This document shows, one piece after another, positions 1-8,387 of a stretch of 28,902 nucleotides of DNA. The position numbers and the translations under genes are program-made. The stretch lies in NCBI GenBank assembly GCA_910589095.1, contig CAJUSN010000013.1, positions 1-28,902 on the forward strand. Reading direction: 5' to 3'. How positions within the stretch are numbered: the stretch's first letter is position 1; the number at the start of each line of letters is the position of its first letter. The notes beneath the pieces were generated by a model. The model had not been told where the DNA came from and made no database searches. It worked only from the letters and a program-made list of their open reading frames with translations. Source of the stretch: an uncultured Muribaculaceae bacterium (lineage in GTDB: Bacteria; Bacteroidota; Bacteroidia; Bacteroidales; Muribaculaceae).

Positions 1-38
1 CTCCACAATATTGCAATTGTTTTAGCGTTAATTTGGAT

Positions 39-1451
39 ATGAAATGTTTCTCCTTACCGTTTTTTATGATATGCGCCATCCTCGTGGCCATGCTTTCGGC
101 ATGTATCGAGGATGGCATAACCTCATCCCCCGCTGATCAGCCGGAATTTTCCACTGACACGCTTCGGATGGGGTCTGTGTTCACCGATGTGGACAATCCC
201 ACTTTCTCATTCATGGTCTATAATCGCCATGACAAGATTGTCAACATTTCATCCATCCGCATGCGCTCCGATGCTTCGGTGTTCCGTCTCAATGTGGACG
301 GACTCTCCGGCTCTCAATTCAATAACATCGAGATACGTCCTAACGACTCTATCTATGTGTTCGTTTCAACCAATCTGCCACCCAACGGCAACTTCACACC
401 GCTCGAGGTGTTGGATGCAGTGGAATTCGTAACCAACGGAGTGAAAAAAGAGGTGGTGATCTCGGCAGAAGGCACTGATGTGGAACGTCTGCACGCCACA
501 GTCATTGACTCTGACACCCGCTGGGAGGCCGACCGCCCCCGCCAGGTGTTCGACTCCCTCGTGGTGGCACCCGGTGTCACCCTCTCCATTGCGTCCGGAG
601 CCAAAATCTATTTCCACGACGGTGCCTCTATGACCGTCCATGGATCGCTCGTCACCGAGGGACAGCCCGGCCAACCCGTGGAGTTTATGGGCGACAGAAC
701 CGGAAACGTGGTCACCGACATATCTTTCGACATAATGTCGCGCCAATGGGACGGTATCTACTTCTCCTCATCTTCACGCAATTCACGCATGGCCTACACC
801 GAAGTGCGAAACACCTGGAACGGCCTAACCGTCGATTCCACAGGCATTTATTCCGAACCGGTGCTGACCCTCGCCAACTGCCGTCTGCGCAATGCCGCGG
901 CCAATGTTCTTGCCGTGAGCCATTCTTGCGTCGAAGCCTACGACTCTGAATTTGCCGAGGCCGGCATGGGCCCCGTCGACCTCAACGGTGGATCGTATCG
1001 CTTCATAGGCTGCACTTTCTCCAATTACTACCTGTTTTCGGCAATAACCGGCCCGCTCCTTCGCCTGCGCCATATCAACGATGACACCGACACCGGCTCC
1101 CTGGCCCCTCACATGCAGGCTGAAATCGTCAACTGCATCCTCTATGGTTCCGGTTCCGACGTCATTCCCGGCGATCTCACCGGATCGGCCGTTACCATCC
1201 GCCGGTCGCTCCTGCGCAGCGACGGTGCCGACGACGACAATTTCATTGACTGCATCTGGAACTCCGATCCGCTGTTCTACACTGTGCGTGCTGAATACCT
1301 TTTTGATTATCGCCTGCACTCTGACTCACCGGCCATCGGAATGGCACTCCCTGGTTACTCCACCTCTGCCGGAGCGGTTGACTTCTACGGTGCTCCCCGC
1401 ACCTCAGCCACCCTCGGCGCATACGAGCCGCGTGAAGACACCAACCCTTGA
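39..1451 (+). CDS. Lipoprotein with predicted right-handed beta-helix
   Basis: Predicted 470-residue SPII lipoprotein. I chose the ATG at 39 over the in-frame TTG at 33 because it directly starts a signal peptide. The lipobox is Leu-Ser-Ala-Cys with Cys22; the next residues Ile-Glu-Asp are acidic, resembling the Bacteroidetes lipoprotein export signal, so surface exposure is plausible (inference). Residues about 30-150 look like a beta-sandwich. From about 155 onward there are short strand-turn repeats typical of parallel beta-helix proteins (patterns such as LSIASGAKIYFHDGASMTVHG and later turns containing Asn-Cys), ending in a Gly-Ala-Tyr-Glu-Pro tail seen in choice-of-anchor/right-handed beta-helix proteins. 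The specific function is not recognisable. The next gene, a sugar kinase, starts 47 nt downstream on the same strand, so they may be co-transcribed. The promoter would lie before the window. Confidence 0.75.
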   Translation: MKCFSLPFFMICAILVAMLSACIEDGITSSPADQPEFSTDTLRMGSVFTDVDNPTFSFMVYNRHDKIVNISSIRMRSDASVFRLNVDGLSGSQFNNIEIRPNDSIYVFVSTNLPPNGNFTPLEVLDAVEFVTNGVKKEVVISAEGTDVERLHATVIDSDTRWEADRPRQVFDSLVVAPGVTLSIASGAKIYFHDGASMTVHGSLVTEGQPGQPVEFMGDRTGNVVTDISFDIMSRQWDGIYFSSSSRNSRMAYTEVRNTWNGLTVDSTGIYSEPVLTLANCRLRNAAANVLAVSHSCVEAYDSEFAEAGMGPVDLNGGSYRFIGCTFSNYYLFSAITGPLLRLRHINDDTDTGSLAPHMQAEIVNCILYGSGSDVIPGDLTGSAVTIRRSLLRSDGADDDNFIDCIWNSDPLFYTVRAEYLFDYRLHSDSPAIGMALPGYSTSAGAVDFYGAPRTSATLGAYEPREDTNP

Positions 1452-1498
1452 TCCTCATCCCCCTGCATTATCATTCTCACAATCCCGCAAATAAATCC

Positions 1499-2593
1499 AT
1501 GGAAAGTAAACTCGACATCATCAACCAATTTGCCATTGAAGGCACTGTTGACACCGTGAAGCCCCTCGGCAACGGTCTTATCAACGACACATACCTGGTT
1601 AAAACTACCGGCGACGCCACCCCCGACTATGTGCTCCAGCGTATCAACCACCACATCTTCACCGATGTAGACGGTCTCCAGCGCAACATAGTGGCCGTCA
1701 CCAACCATCTGCGAGCCAAGCTGCAAGCACAAGGCATGACCGACCTGAACCGACGGGTGCTCTCGTTCATACCCCTCGCCACCGACCCCTCGCTCACTTA
1801 CTTCTTCGACGGCGAAAGCTACTGGCGCCTCTCACGTTTCATCCCCGATGCTTTTACGTTCGACACCGTGGATCCCCACTACTCCCGCATGGCTGGGGAA
1901 GCCTTCGGTCGCTTCCAGGCTCAACTTGTCGACATCCCTGAAACCCTCGTGGAAACCATCCCCGATTTCCATAACATGGAATTCCGTCTCGCCCAGCTGC
2001 GTGAGGCTGTGGAGGCGGATGCCGTTGGCCGACTCGCCTCCGTGCAGCCCATCGTCGACGACATAATGCGACGCGCCGAGAACATGACGGCGGCCGAACG
2101 CCTTTACCGTGAGGGGAAACTGCCCAAGAGAATATGCCACTGCGACACAAAAGTTAACAATATGATGTTCGATGCCGACGGCAATGTGCTCTGCGTCATT
2201 GACCTCGACACCGTGATGCCCTCATTCATCTTCAGCGACTACGGTGACTTCCTCCGTACTGCAGCCAACACAATGCCTGAGGATTCGCCCGAACTTGACA
2301 AAGTGGCGTTCCGCACCGATATATTCGAGGCTTTCACCGAAGGATACCTCAAATCGGCTCGTGAGTTCCTGACACCGCTGGAAATAGAAATGCTCCCCTA
2401 CGCCGCAGCTCTATTCCCCTACATGCAGGCCGTCCGTTTCCTTGCCGACTACATAAATGGCGACACTTACTATAAAACCACCTATCCGGACCACAACCTG
2501 GTGCGAACCCGCAACCAGATGCGACTGCTCGAATCAATCGAACAGGCAATGCCCGCCATGCGTGCATTCATCGATGCACAATCAAAAGCATGA
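1499..2593 (+). CDS. APH-fold sugar kinase, N-acetylhexosamine 1-kinase-like (NahK-like)
   Basis: A 364-residue cytosolic phosphotransferase of the aminoglycoside phosphotransferase/choline kinase fold. The catalytic loop is His214-Cys-Asp216 with Asn221 (HxDxxxxN), and the metal-binding segment is Ile-Asp235-Leu-Asp237-Thr, the Asp-Phe-Gly equivalent. Overall length and the conserved phrases RLSRFIPDAFTFDT and IFSDYGDFLR fit the NahK-type anomeric kinases known from Bifidobacterium (about 359 aa), which phosphorylate GlcNAc/GalNAc at C1 in mucin and milk glycan salvage. That substrate is inferred from family resemblance; another sugar or amino-alcohol is possible. I used the ATG at 1499 because the upstream extension of the frame (from 1448) is low-complexity and overlaps the previous gene's stop. 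Confidence 0.8.
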   Translation: MESKLDIINQFAIEGTVDTVKPLGNGLINDTYLVKTTGDATPDYVLQRINHHIFTDVDGLQRNIVAVTNHLRAKLQAQGMTDLNRRVLSFIPLATDPSLTYFFDGESYWRLSRFIPDAFTFDTVDPHYSRMAGEAFGRFQAQLVDIPETLVETIPDFHNMEFRLAQLREAVEADAVGRLASVQPIVDDIMRRAENMTAAERLYREGKLPKRICHCDTKVNNMMFDADGNVLCVIDLDTVMPSFIFSDYGDFLRTAANTMPEDSPELDKVAFRTDIFEAFTEGYLKSAREFLTPLEIEMLPYAAALFPYMQAVRFLADYINGDTYYKTTYPDHNLVRTRNQMRLLESIEQAMPAMRAFIDAQSKA

Positions 2594-2666
2594 CCCCGCG
2601 CTCTGCCGCGCATCACGCCACCACGCCGTCAGCCAAATGCCCGATAATCATTTTAAACCACCATTT

Positions 2667-2699
2667 TTAGCGGATTAAGAAGAAAAAATCGTATATTTG
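2667..2699 (+). promoter_or_regulatory. Bacteroidetes-type promoter for secDF
   Basis: The -7 element TATATTTG at 2692-2699 matches TAnnTTTG exactly. TTAG at 2667-2670, a 3/4 match to the -33 TTTG, lies 21 nt upstream. Transcription would start near 2705 and leave an AT-rich 5' leader of about 110 nt before secDF. The rest of the 2594-2815 gap shows no gene. Confidence 0.6.
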
Positions 2700-2815
2700 C
2701 AGGCTGAAACATTCAATTTAGGTTGCTTTCCGATGCCCACCGCACCGTTTGCAACCCTTTACTCTTTTGATTTTTAATCAATTAATTAACCAATACTTAC
2801 TATCTTTTAACTACA

Positions 2816-5743
2816 ATGCAAAAAGGAAAATTAGGAAGTGCTGTTGCCGGAATTCTGGCTATCTTCTTGGTAATCGTTTGCCTCTTCTACATTTCTTTCA
2901 CATTGGTCACCAACCATTATGAAGGAAAAGCGAAGGAATATGCCGTAGCGGTATCAGGCGATCAGGAAGGTATAAGCGACACCTACACTAAGGCTTACAA
3001 ACACTACATCGACTCGATTTCCAACGAGACAGTTTGGCTTGGCTACACCTACAATCAGGCTCAGAAGCTGGGCGTGGGTCTCGGTCTTGACCTCAAAGGC
3101 GGTATGAACGTAACCCTCCAGGTTTCAGTTCCCGACATTCTCCGCTCAATGGCCAACGCCGAAGGCAACCCCTACTTCGAAACTGCCATCCAGCGTGCCG
3201 ACTCTGTTGTGAAAGCCACCCGCTCCAACGACTACGTGACCATCTTCTGCAAGGAGTATCGCGCCATTGACCCGGCCGGTGACTTCTCCGTAATCTTCAA
3301 GGACCAGGTGAAACGTGGCGAAAACGACAACGCCGCAATCAATTCACTCAAGCAGGAAGTGAAGGACCGCGTAAGCAGCTCTACCAACGTGCTCCGCACA
3401 CGTATCGACCAATTTGGCGTTGTAGCTCCCAACATCCAGGAACTTGAAAACGATGGCCAGATTCTTCTGGAGCTCCCCGGTGTGAAAGACCACGACCGTG
3501 TTCGCGAACTCCTCAAGGCTTCTGCCAACCTCGAGTTCTACGAAACAATGCCCGTCAGCGAATTCTCCACAGCCCTCAGCCAGCTCAACGCAGCCCTCAA
3601 GGCTGACTCAACTGCCAACGGCAAAGGTCTCGCAGACTACTTCCTCAGCCTCAACACAGGCAGCCCCTCTGTTGAAGTGGGTATGGCTACAGCTCAGAAC
3701 CGCGATGCCATCGATGCAATTCTCGCATCGCCTCGCGCCAAGAGCATCCTCCCCTCAAACCTCAAGCTGGCCTGGGAAGTAAAGCCCATGATCCTTAAGA
3801 AATCGGATGCCGAACACGCTCAGCGTGATCCCGAGTTGAAGAAACTCATTGAAGCTGCCGGCGGATCGGGTCTGCAGATCTATCAGCTCATCGCACTCCG
3901 CACCACCAATGGCAAACCCGCCCTCTCAGGCGACGTTATTGTCAACGCTTCTGCCGAATACGACCGCACCCAAAGTGGCGGTAACTACGTGGCTATGACC
4001 ATGACCGGCGAGGCCGGCAAAAAGTGGAGCAACATCACCGGCGCCAACTTGGGCAAGCGCGTGGCTATCGTGCTCGACGATATGGTATACTCCGCCCCCA
4101 ACGTACAGAGCAAGATCGACGGTGGACGCTCAACCATCACCGGTAACTTCACCACCGACGAGGCAAAAGACCTTGCAAACGTGCTCAAGAGCGGTAAGAT
4201 GGCAGCCAAGGTTGACATCATCTCCGACACCGTTATCGGTCCTTCTCTCGGTAAGCAGGCCATCGAGGACGGCTTCCTGTCATTCGGATGCGCACTTGTG
4301 CTCCTCATGATCTTCATGATGGCGTTCTACGGTGTTATCCCCGGCCTCATCGCCAACCTCGGACTCGTATTCAACATCTTCTTCACTTTCGGTATCCTCG
4401 CTTCGTTCCAGGCTGTGCTTACCCTCTCGGGTATCGCCGGTATCGTGCTCGCGCTCGGTATGGCCGTTGACGCCAACGTGCTCATCTTCGAACGTACCAA
4501 AGAGGAACTTCGCTCCGGCAAGAATGTGCGCACCGCACTTGCCGACGGTTACTCCAACGCATTCTCTGCAATCTTCGACTCGAACCTCACCTCGGTTATC
4601 ACCGGTGTGATCCTCCTTCTCTTCGGTACAGGTCCCATCAAGGGCTTCGCCACTACGCTCATCATCGGTATCATCATATCGTTCTTCACCGCAGTGTTCC
4701 TCACTCGTCTGGTGTTCATGATGTTCAACAAGACCAAGGCGTTCAACTCTCTTACGTTCGACACTTCGCTGTCGCGCAAGATGTTCACCAACACTCGCTT
4801 CAACTTCCTTGCAGCCCGCAAGACAAGCTTCACCCTTTGCGCAGCATTCATCGTCATCGTAATCTGCTCATTCGTATTCCGCGGACTCAGCCAGGGTATC
4901 GACTTCTCCGGTGGCCGCAACTACGTGGTGCAGTTTGACCACAGCGTCAACACTGACGACATCCGCCGCCAGCTCGAACCTCTGTTCAACGGTGCTCAGA
5001 TCTCGGTTATCACCATTGACAACGACACCAAGGTCCGCATCTCAACCAACTACAAGATCGACTCCGATGAAGAGAACATCGATCAGGAGATCACCGATAT
5101 CCTTTACAAGGGTCTGAAGAGCGAAATTGGCAACATGAGCGAAGCTGACTTCTCGACAACCAACGAGAACATCGGTATCATGTCATCGCAGAAAGTCGGT
5201 CCTACCGTGGCCAACGACATGCGCACCGACGCCATCATAGCCGTGTTGATAGCACTTGCTGCAATGTTCCTTTACATCCTCGTGCGTTTCCACAACATCG
5301 CCTTCTCTCTCGGCGCACTTGCTGCCGTGGCATTCACCGCCTTCTCAATCATCGGCTTCTACTCACTCCTCTACGGAGTTCTCCCCTTCGCCATGGAGAT
5401 TGACCAGACGTTCATTGCCGCAATCCTTACCGTGATCGGTTATCAGATCAACGATACCGTGGTTGTGTTCGACCGCGTTCGCGAAAACCTCGGACTCTTC
5501 CCCAAGGAATCGTTCTTCAACAACATCAACCGCTCACTCAACTCCACTCTCGGACGTACGGTGATGACTTCGGCATCTACACTGCTTGTGCTTCTCTGCA
5601 TCTTCATTCTCGGTGGTGACGCCATCCGCTCGTTCACCTTCGCAATGATCTTCGGTGTGGTTATCGGTACTCTTGCCACTCTCTTCGTGGCAACCCCGGT
5701 GGCTTACCTCGTAGAAAACCGCAACAAACCCGCCAAGAAGTAA
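2816..5743 (+). CDS. secDF: Fused protein translocase subunit SecDF
   Basis: A 975-residue inner-membrane protein that uses the proton-motive force to complete Sec-dependent export. SecD and SecF are fused into one chain, as is usual in Bacteroidetes. An N-terminal TM segment spans about residues 8-31. The SecD motif Asp92-Leu-Lys-Gly-Gly follows, then the periplasmic P1 region, and the SecD membrane core with GMAVDANVLIFERTKEE near residues 545-562. The SecF half starts with a TM segment and Gly-Ile-Asp-Phe-Ser-Gly-Gly near 694, and ends with the SecF membrane motif IxDTVVVFDRVREN near 876. The C-terminus is lysine-rich. The gene is monocistronic by appearance: a promoter sits upstream and a hairpin about 35 nt downstream. 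The reading frame is intact. Confidence 0.97.
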   Translation: MQKGKLGSAVAGILAIFLVIVCLFYISFTLVTNHYEGKAKEYAVAVSGDQEGISDTYTKAYKHYIDSISNETVWLGYTYNQAQKLGVGLGLDLKGGMNVTLQVSVPDILRSMANAEGNPYFETAIQRADSVVKATRSNDYVTIFCKEYRAIDPAGDFSVIFKDQVKRGENDNAAINSLKQEVKDRVSSSTNVLRTRIDQFGVVAPNIQELENDGQILLELPGVKDHDRVRELLKASANLEFYETMPVSEFSTALSQLNAALKADSTANGKGLADYFLSLNTGSPSVEVGMATAQNRDAIDAILASPRAKSILPSNLKLAWEVKPMILKKSDAEHAQRDPELKKLIEAAGGSGLQIYQLIALRTTNGKPALSGDVIVNASAEYDRTQSGGNYVAMTMTGEAGKKWSNITGANLGKRVAIVLDDMVYSAPNVQSKIDGGRSTITGNFTTDEAKDLANVLKSGKMAAKVDIISDTVIGPSLGKQAIEDGFLSFGCALVLLMIFMMAFYGVIPGLIANLGLVFNIFFTFGILASFQAVLTLSGIAGIVLALGMAVDANVLIFERTKEELRSGKNVRTALADGYSNAFSAIFDSNLTSVITGVILLLFGTGPIKGFATTLIIGIIISFFTAVFLTRLVFMMFNKTKAFNSLTFDTSLSRKMFTNTRFNFLAARKTSFTLCAAFIVIVICSFVFRGLSQGIDFSGGRNYVVQFDHSVNTDDIRRQLEPLFNGAQISVITIDNDTKVRISTNYKIDSDEENIDQEITDILYKGLKSEIGNMSEADFSTTNENIGIMSSQKVGPTVANDMRTDAIIAVLIALAAMFLYILVRFHNIAFSLGALAAVAFTAFSIIGFYSLLYGVLPFAMEIDQTFIAAILTVIGYQINDTVVVFDRVRENLGLFPKESFFNNINRSLNSTLGRTVMTSASTLLVLLCIFILGGDAIRSFTFAMIFGVVIGTLATLFVATPVAYLVENRNKPAKK

Positions 5744-5776
5744 CAACTGAGCTGCGACAGCAGTCTCCAACATAAC

Positions 5777-5807
5777 AAAGGTGGGTGCCTGACCGGCTCC
5801 CACCTTT
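5777..5807 (+). terminator. Hairpin terminator after secDF
   Basis: A 9-bp perfect stem, AAAGGTGGG (5777-5785) with CCCACCTTT (5799-5807), with additional GCC/GGC pairing in the loop. The downstream sequence is T/A-rich but lacks a long T run, so termination strength is uncertain. Confidence 0.65.
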
Positions 5808-5840
5808 GACTTTAAAATACCACTAATTAAATTATATATC

Positions 5841-6419
5841 ATGCGAAAAACAATATCCGTACTCGCCACACTCCTTGTGGCCGTGATGACAGCTTGCACG
5901 AACAAAACAGATGAATCTGAAAAAAATGTTGCCGATTCGCTTGAACAGGTCCGTCAGGACAGCACACTCCACGCCCAAGCTGCAGAAGCTGCAGAAGCTG
6001 CAAAAAAAGCTCAAGCTGATTCCATTGCCCGGGCCGACTCAATAGCTCAGGTAGAGGCAGAAAAAGCTGCGGCATCCGAACGCGAGCAAATTGTACGACA
6101 GCTGTACAGCAAGTGCATATTGATAGATGGCATCGGAGATTCCTACAGCTTTTTAGAAAATCATTGCTCAAAGTCGTTTCTGAAAGAGCTGAAAAAGGAT
6201 TATAGTGACGAATATGAGGGCGACGGTTATGCCATTTGGGATTTTCGTGCAGCAGCATTTCAGGACGGAGGCGGCAAAACAAAAATCATTTCGGTAACAT
6301 CAGCTGACAACAACTCCGTAATTATCAAATATAAAGATATGGGAATTCCGGGGACGAGCAAGATAAAATTTGTAGAGGAAGACGGCAAATGGCTCATTGA
6401 TGGGGTGAAACATCTATAA
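5841..6419 (+). CDS. Lipoprotein with Ala/Glu-rich coiled-coil segment, unknown function
   Basis: A 192-residue predicted lipoprotein: short basic N-terminus, hydrophobic stretch and lipobox Met-Thr-Ala-Cys19. Residues about 27-80 are Ala/Glu/Gln/Asp-rich and heptad-like, with internal repetition (AEA-AEA and ADSIA-ADSIA), suggesting a helical stalk or coiled coil. The C-terminal ~100 residues look globular: tryptophan-containing strands ending in Gly-Lys-Trp-Leu-Ile-Asp, which recalls NTF2-like or DUF3828-like lipoproteins, a weak resemblance only. It is followed 44 nt later by a gene for a secreted protein, so they may form a pair. No known function can be assigned. Confidence 0.75.
   Translation: MRKTISVLATLLVAVMTACTNKTDESEKNVADSLEQVRQDSTLHAQAAEAAEAAKKAQADSIARADSIAQVEAEKAAASEREQIVRQLYSKCILIDGIGDSYSFLENHCSKSFLKELKKDYSDEYEGDGYAIWDFRAAAFQDGGGKTKIISVTSADNNSVIIKYKDMGIPGTSKIKFVEEDGKWLIDGVKHL
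5977..6003 (+). repeat. Three tandem 9-bp units inside the lipoprotein gene
   Basis: The unit AAGCTGCAG is repeated head-to-tail at 5977, 5986 and 5995 (the last unit ends in A instead of G). Each unit is three codons, so copy-number change would lengthen or shorten the helical stalk without breaking the frame. Confidence 0.85.
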
Positions 6420-6463
6420 TCCTCCAACACTGAAACTTCAGATATATTGAATAAAGCAAACAG

Positions 6464-6985
6464 ATGAAAAAAATAATCACACTGCTGTTTGGCCTCATAA
6501 GCCTGGCCGCCACGGCCCAGCCCCCGGTAAAGCTTCAAGATGGCACGGAACTCAACTGGCAACCTGCAAGCGAGACCGTAACCTGGACTCAATATCCCTT
6601 CGTGATGAACAATCCCGAAAAGAATTATGCCTGGCAGGTGCAGCAATACGGACAGTATGACAACGGGCGCCTTCTGAGCACATTGACACCGGACGCTGCA
6701 AACGCAAATGAACGGTTCGCCTACCTGTCGATAGGCTCAGCGTTTGCCCATGCCAACAGCCCCGACGGGAACTTCACTTATCTCGCTTCCGTGGCCGACC
6801 AAGGACACACAATGATGCTCAACAGCCTGCTGACCGAATCAGCCTCCGAGCCCTACGACGGTTGGATAAAAATACTCTACTGGGCAGCAACGCTGGACAC
6901 CAAAGGTGAACCTGACGATATTTATATCTTCACGGTCGACAACAAGGACACCTACCGCGTGCTCAAGCTCCAACGCCTAAAATAA
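6464..6985 (+). CDS. Small secreted protein of unknown function
   Basis: A 173-residue protein with a clear SPI signal peptide (Met-Lys-Lys, hydrophobic core, cleavage after Thr-Ala-Gln near residue 19). The mature part is rich in aromatic residues and short strands, with no motif I can name. It lies 44 nt downstream of the lipoprotein gene on the same strand and is followed by a hairpin, so the two genes probably form one small transcription unit. It is periplasmic or extracellular by prediction. The frame is intact and the start ATG is followed by a lysine-rich n-region. Confidence 0.7.
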   Translation: MKKIITLLFGLISLAATAQPPVKLQDGTELNWQPASETVTWTQYPFVMNNPEKNYAWQVQQYGQYDNGRLLSTLTPDAANANERFAYLSIGSAFAHANSPDGNFTYLASVADQGHTMMLNSLLTESASEPYDGWIKILYWAATLDTKGEPDDIYIFTVDNKDTYRVLKLQRLK

Positions 6986-7007
6986 GAGATTAATCAACAT
7001 CTTCAAG

Positions 7008-7033
7008 AGCTCCCGGCCTCACCCCCGGGAGCT
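7008..7033 (+). terminator. Hairpin terminator after the small secreted protein gene
   Basis: AGCTCCCGG (7008-7016) pairs perfectly with CCGGGAGCT (7025-7033) over an 8-nt loop, 23 nt after the stop codon. The downstream sequence is T-rich but interrupted (TCTACATTTC). Confidence 0.65.
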
Positions 7034-7186
7034 TCTACATTTCACTTAATCACCGCAAGAAATCAACAGAGAATTTCAAGTCGCTCTATGCAGCTATTTA
7101 CCTCCATACCGCGGTAAGCCATCAGCAGAAGTTAAGATGCATTAATTCTTCGGATTGGTGAATTGGCAAAAGTTTGATACATTGAA

Positions 7187-7218
7187 TTTGGCCACATCAA
7201 AATAAATTCTTACCTTTG
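7187..7218 (+). promoter_or_regulatory. Consensus Bacteroidetes promoter for ffs
   Basis: TTTG at 7187-7190, a 20-nt spacer, then TACCTTTG at 7211-7218: an exact match to the -33/-7 consensus with ideal spacing. The predicted start falls at or next to G7223, which is also the first base of the terminal helix of the SRP RNA. Confidence 0.85.
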
Positions 7219-7222
7219 CATC

Positions 7223-7320
7223 GGGTAAGTCCTACACGACCAGCTCCCCGGGAACTCCGTCAGATCTTGACCGAAGCAGCGGTACCGGGTTGTAGCGGTG
7301 CGATGTAGTAAGCTTACCCT
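7223..7320 (+). ncRNA. ffs: Small bacterial signal recognition particle RNA (4.5S-like)
   Basis: About 98 nt, foldable into one long hairpin. The ends pair as GGGTAAG (7223-7229) with CTTACCC (7313-7319). Inner helices include CTACA with TGTAG and CCCGG with CCGGG. The apical SRP domain IV is at 7259-7280: GTCAG and GAAGCAGC form the two sides of the symmetric loop, flanked by CCG/CGG. It has the same 22-nt length as the E. coli motif. The tetraloop would be TGAC, a URRC-type loop instead of GGAA. A consensus promoter precedes it and a T run (7320-7326) follows the terminal helix. The RNA binds Ffh and, with FtsY, targets nascent membrane proteins. Together with the hairpin at 7008-7033 it accounts for most of the 6986-7391 gap. 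Confidence 0.88.
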
Positions 7321-7326
7321 TTTTTT
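7313..7326 (+). terminator. Intrinsic terminator end of ffs
   Basis: The 3' strand of the SRP RNA terminal helix (7313-7319) is followed directly by seven T residues (7320-7326). It probably limits, but may not abolish, read-through into the glycosyltransferase operon that starts at 7392. Confidence 0.7.
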
Positions 7327-7391
7327 ATATCCTTTGTCAAACGGATAAAAGCTTTTGTCCATAAAATTATCATTCGTCGTTTTCAGTACAG

Positions 7392-8387
7392 ATGAAAAAT
7401 TCTCATCCACATTTATTGGTGTTGAGGTTTTCGGCGTTGGGCGATGTGGCCATGACGCTTCCGGTGGTATACTCGGCTGCTATGTTGAATCCGGAAGTGC
7501 GATTCAGCGTGGTTACACGGCCATTTTTCGCGCGATTGTTTATCAATGCGCCTGAAAATGTGAAGGTAGTAGCGGTAAACCCAGCCGACTATAAAGGCGT
7601 TGCCGGTCTGCCGAGATTACTCAAACGCCTACGGCGCTTGCGCCCCACGGCTGTGGCGGATCTCCACAATGTGCTGCGCACATGGGTAATTGACAATTAT
7701 TTCCGTATGCGGGGAGTGAAAGTGGTGATGGTGGATAAAAAACGAGCCGGGAGAAGCCGTGCATTGCGCACGGGAAGCCGCCAACAATCGTTCATAGACC
7801 GTTATTGCGATGTGTTCCGACGTTTGGGTCTGGATTGTCGGCCGATGTTCAAAAGCATACTGACAAGCGCCGATCGCTCTCCAATAGACGTAGATGGACA
7901 CGCAATAGGGCTCGCTCCATTCGCCCGCTACATGAATAAGACATATCCTCCCGAAATGATGCGCGAAGTGGCCGAAATTCTTTGCCGACGTGGGGCCAAG
8001 GTGTATCTGTTCGGTGCTCGCGGAGAGGAAGCCGAAGTTCTGTCCAAATGGGCAGAGAGTATCAACGGCTGCACATCGGTAGCCGGGCGCTTCACCATTG
8101 AGGAGGAGCTGGCACTGATGAGCAAGATGCGCGTGATATGTTCAATGGACTCAGCCAACCAACATTTGGCATCGTTGGTGGGCACTCCTGTGGTGACACT
8201 CTGGGGAAGCACCACTCCGGAATGTGGATTCACCCCTTACGGACAGAGAGAGGAACTCTCCATGGTGGCCCGTCTTGAATGTCAGCCATGTTCAGTGGCC
8301 GGCAAACCGGAATGTCCGCTGGGTCATTTCAACTGCATGAAAGGACTCAAGGCTGAAAGTGTTGCAGAAAAATTACTCTCCATATGA
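7392..8387 (+). CDS. Glycosyltransferase family 9 (ADP-heptose:LPS heptosyltransferase-like)
   Basis: A 331-residue cytosolic GT-B enzyme of the GT9 family, which moves heptose or related sugars onto lipid A/core oligosaccharide. The N-terminal motif is Arg-Phe-Ser-Ala-Leu-Gly-Asp-Val followed by hydrophobic Rossmann strands. The C-terminal donor-binding region has the pattern Met-Asp-Ser-Ala-Asn-Gln-His-Leu-Ala and a Leu-Trp-Gly-Ser-Thr-Thr-Pro turn, with the cysteine-containing tail (QPCS, ECPLGHFNCM) often seen in Bacteroidetes GT9 proteins. The exact donor and acceptor are not deducible. It is the first gene of a tight cluster: its stop overlaps the next start (ATGA at 8384-8387). No consensus promoter is evident between the ffs terminator and its ATG. 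Confidence 0.9.
   Translation: MKNSHPHLLVLRFSALGDVAMTLPVVYSAAMLNPEVRFSVVTRPFFARLFINAPENVKVVAVNPADYKGVAGLPRLLKRLRRLRPTAVADLHNVLRTWVIDNYFRMRGVKVVMVDKKRAGRSRALRTGSRQQSFIDRYCDVFRRLGLDCRPMFKSILTSADRSPIDVDGHAIGLAPFARYMNKTYPPEMMREVAEILCRRGAKVYLFGARGEEAEVLSKWAESINGCTSVAGRFTIEEELALMSKMRVICSMDSANQHLASLVGTPVVTLWGSTTPECGFTPYGQREELSMVARLECQPCSVAGKPECPLGHFNCMKGLKAESVAEKLLSI

Noticed and set aside
1081..1494. Long alternative-frame open reading frames inside real genes (for example 1081-1494, 13815-14489 and 18219-18833)
   Set aside because: They lie inside genes with clear family matches, show skewed low-information composition and match nothing recognisable.
7210..7410. Open frame of about 66 codons on the minus strand across the ffs region
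   Set aside because: It lies antisense to the SRP RNA and its promoter, has no recognisable protein features and is explained by the RNA gene.
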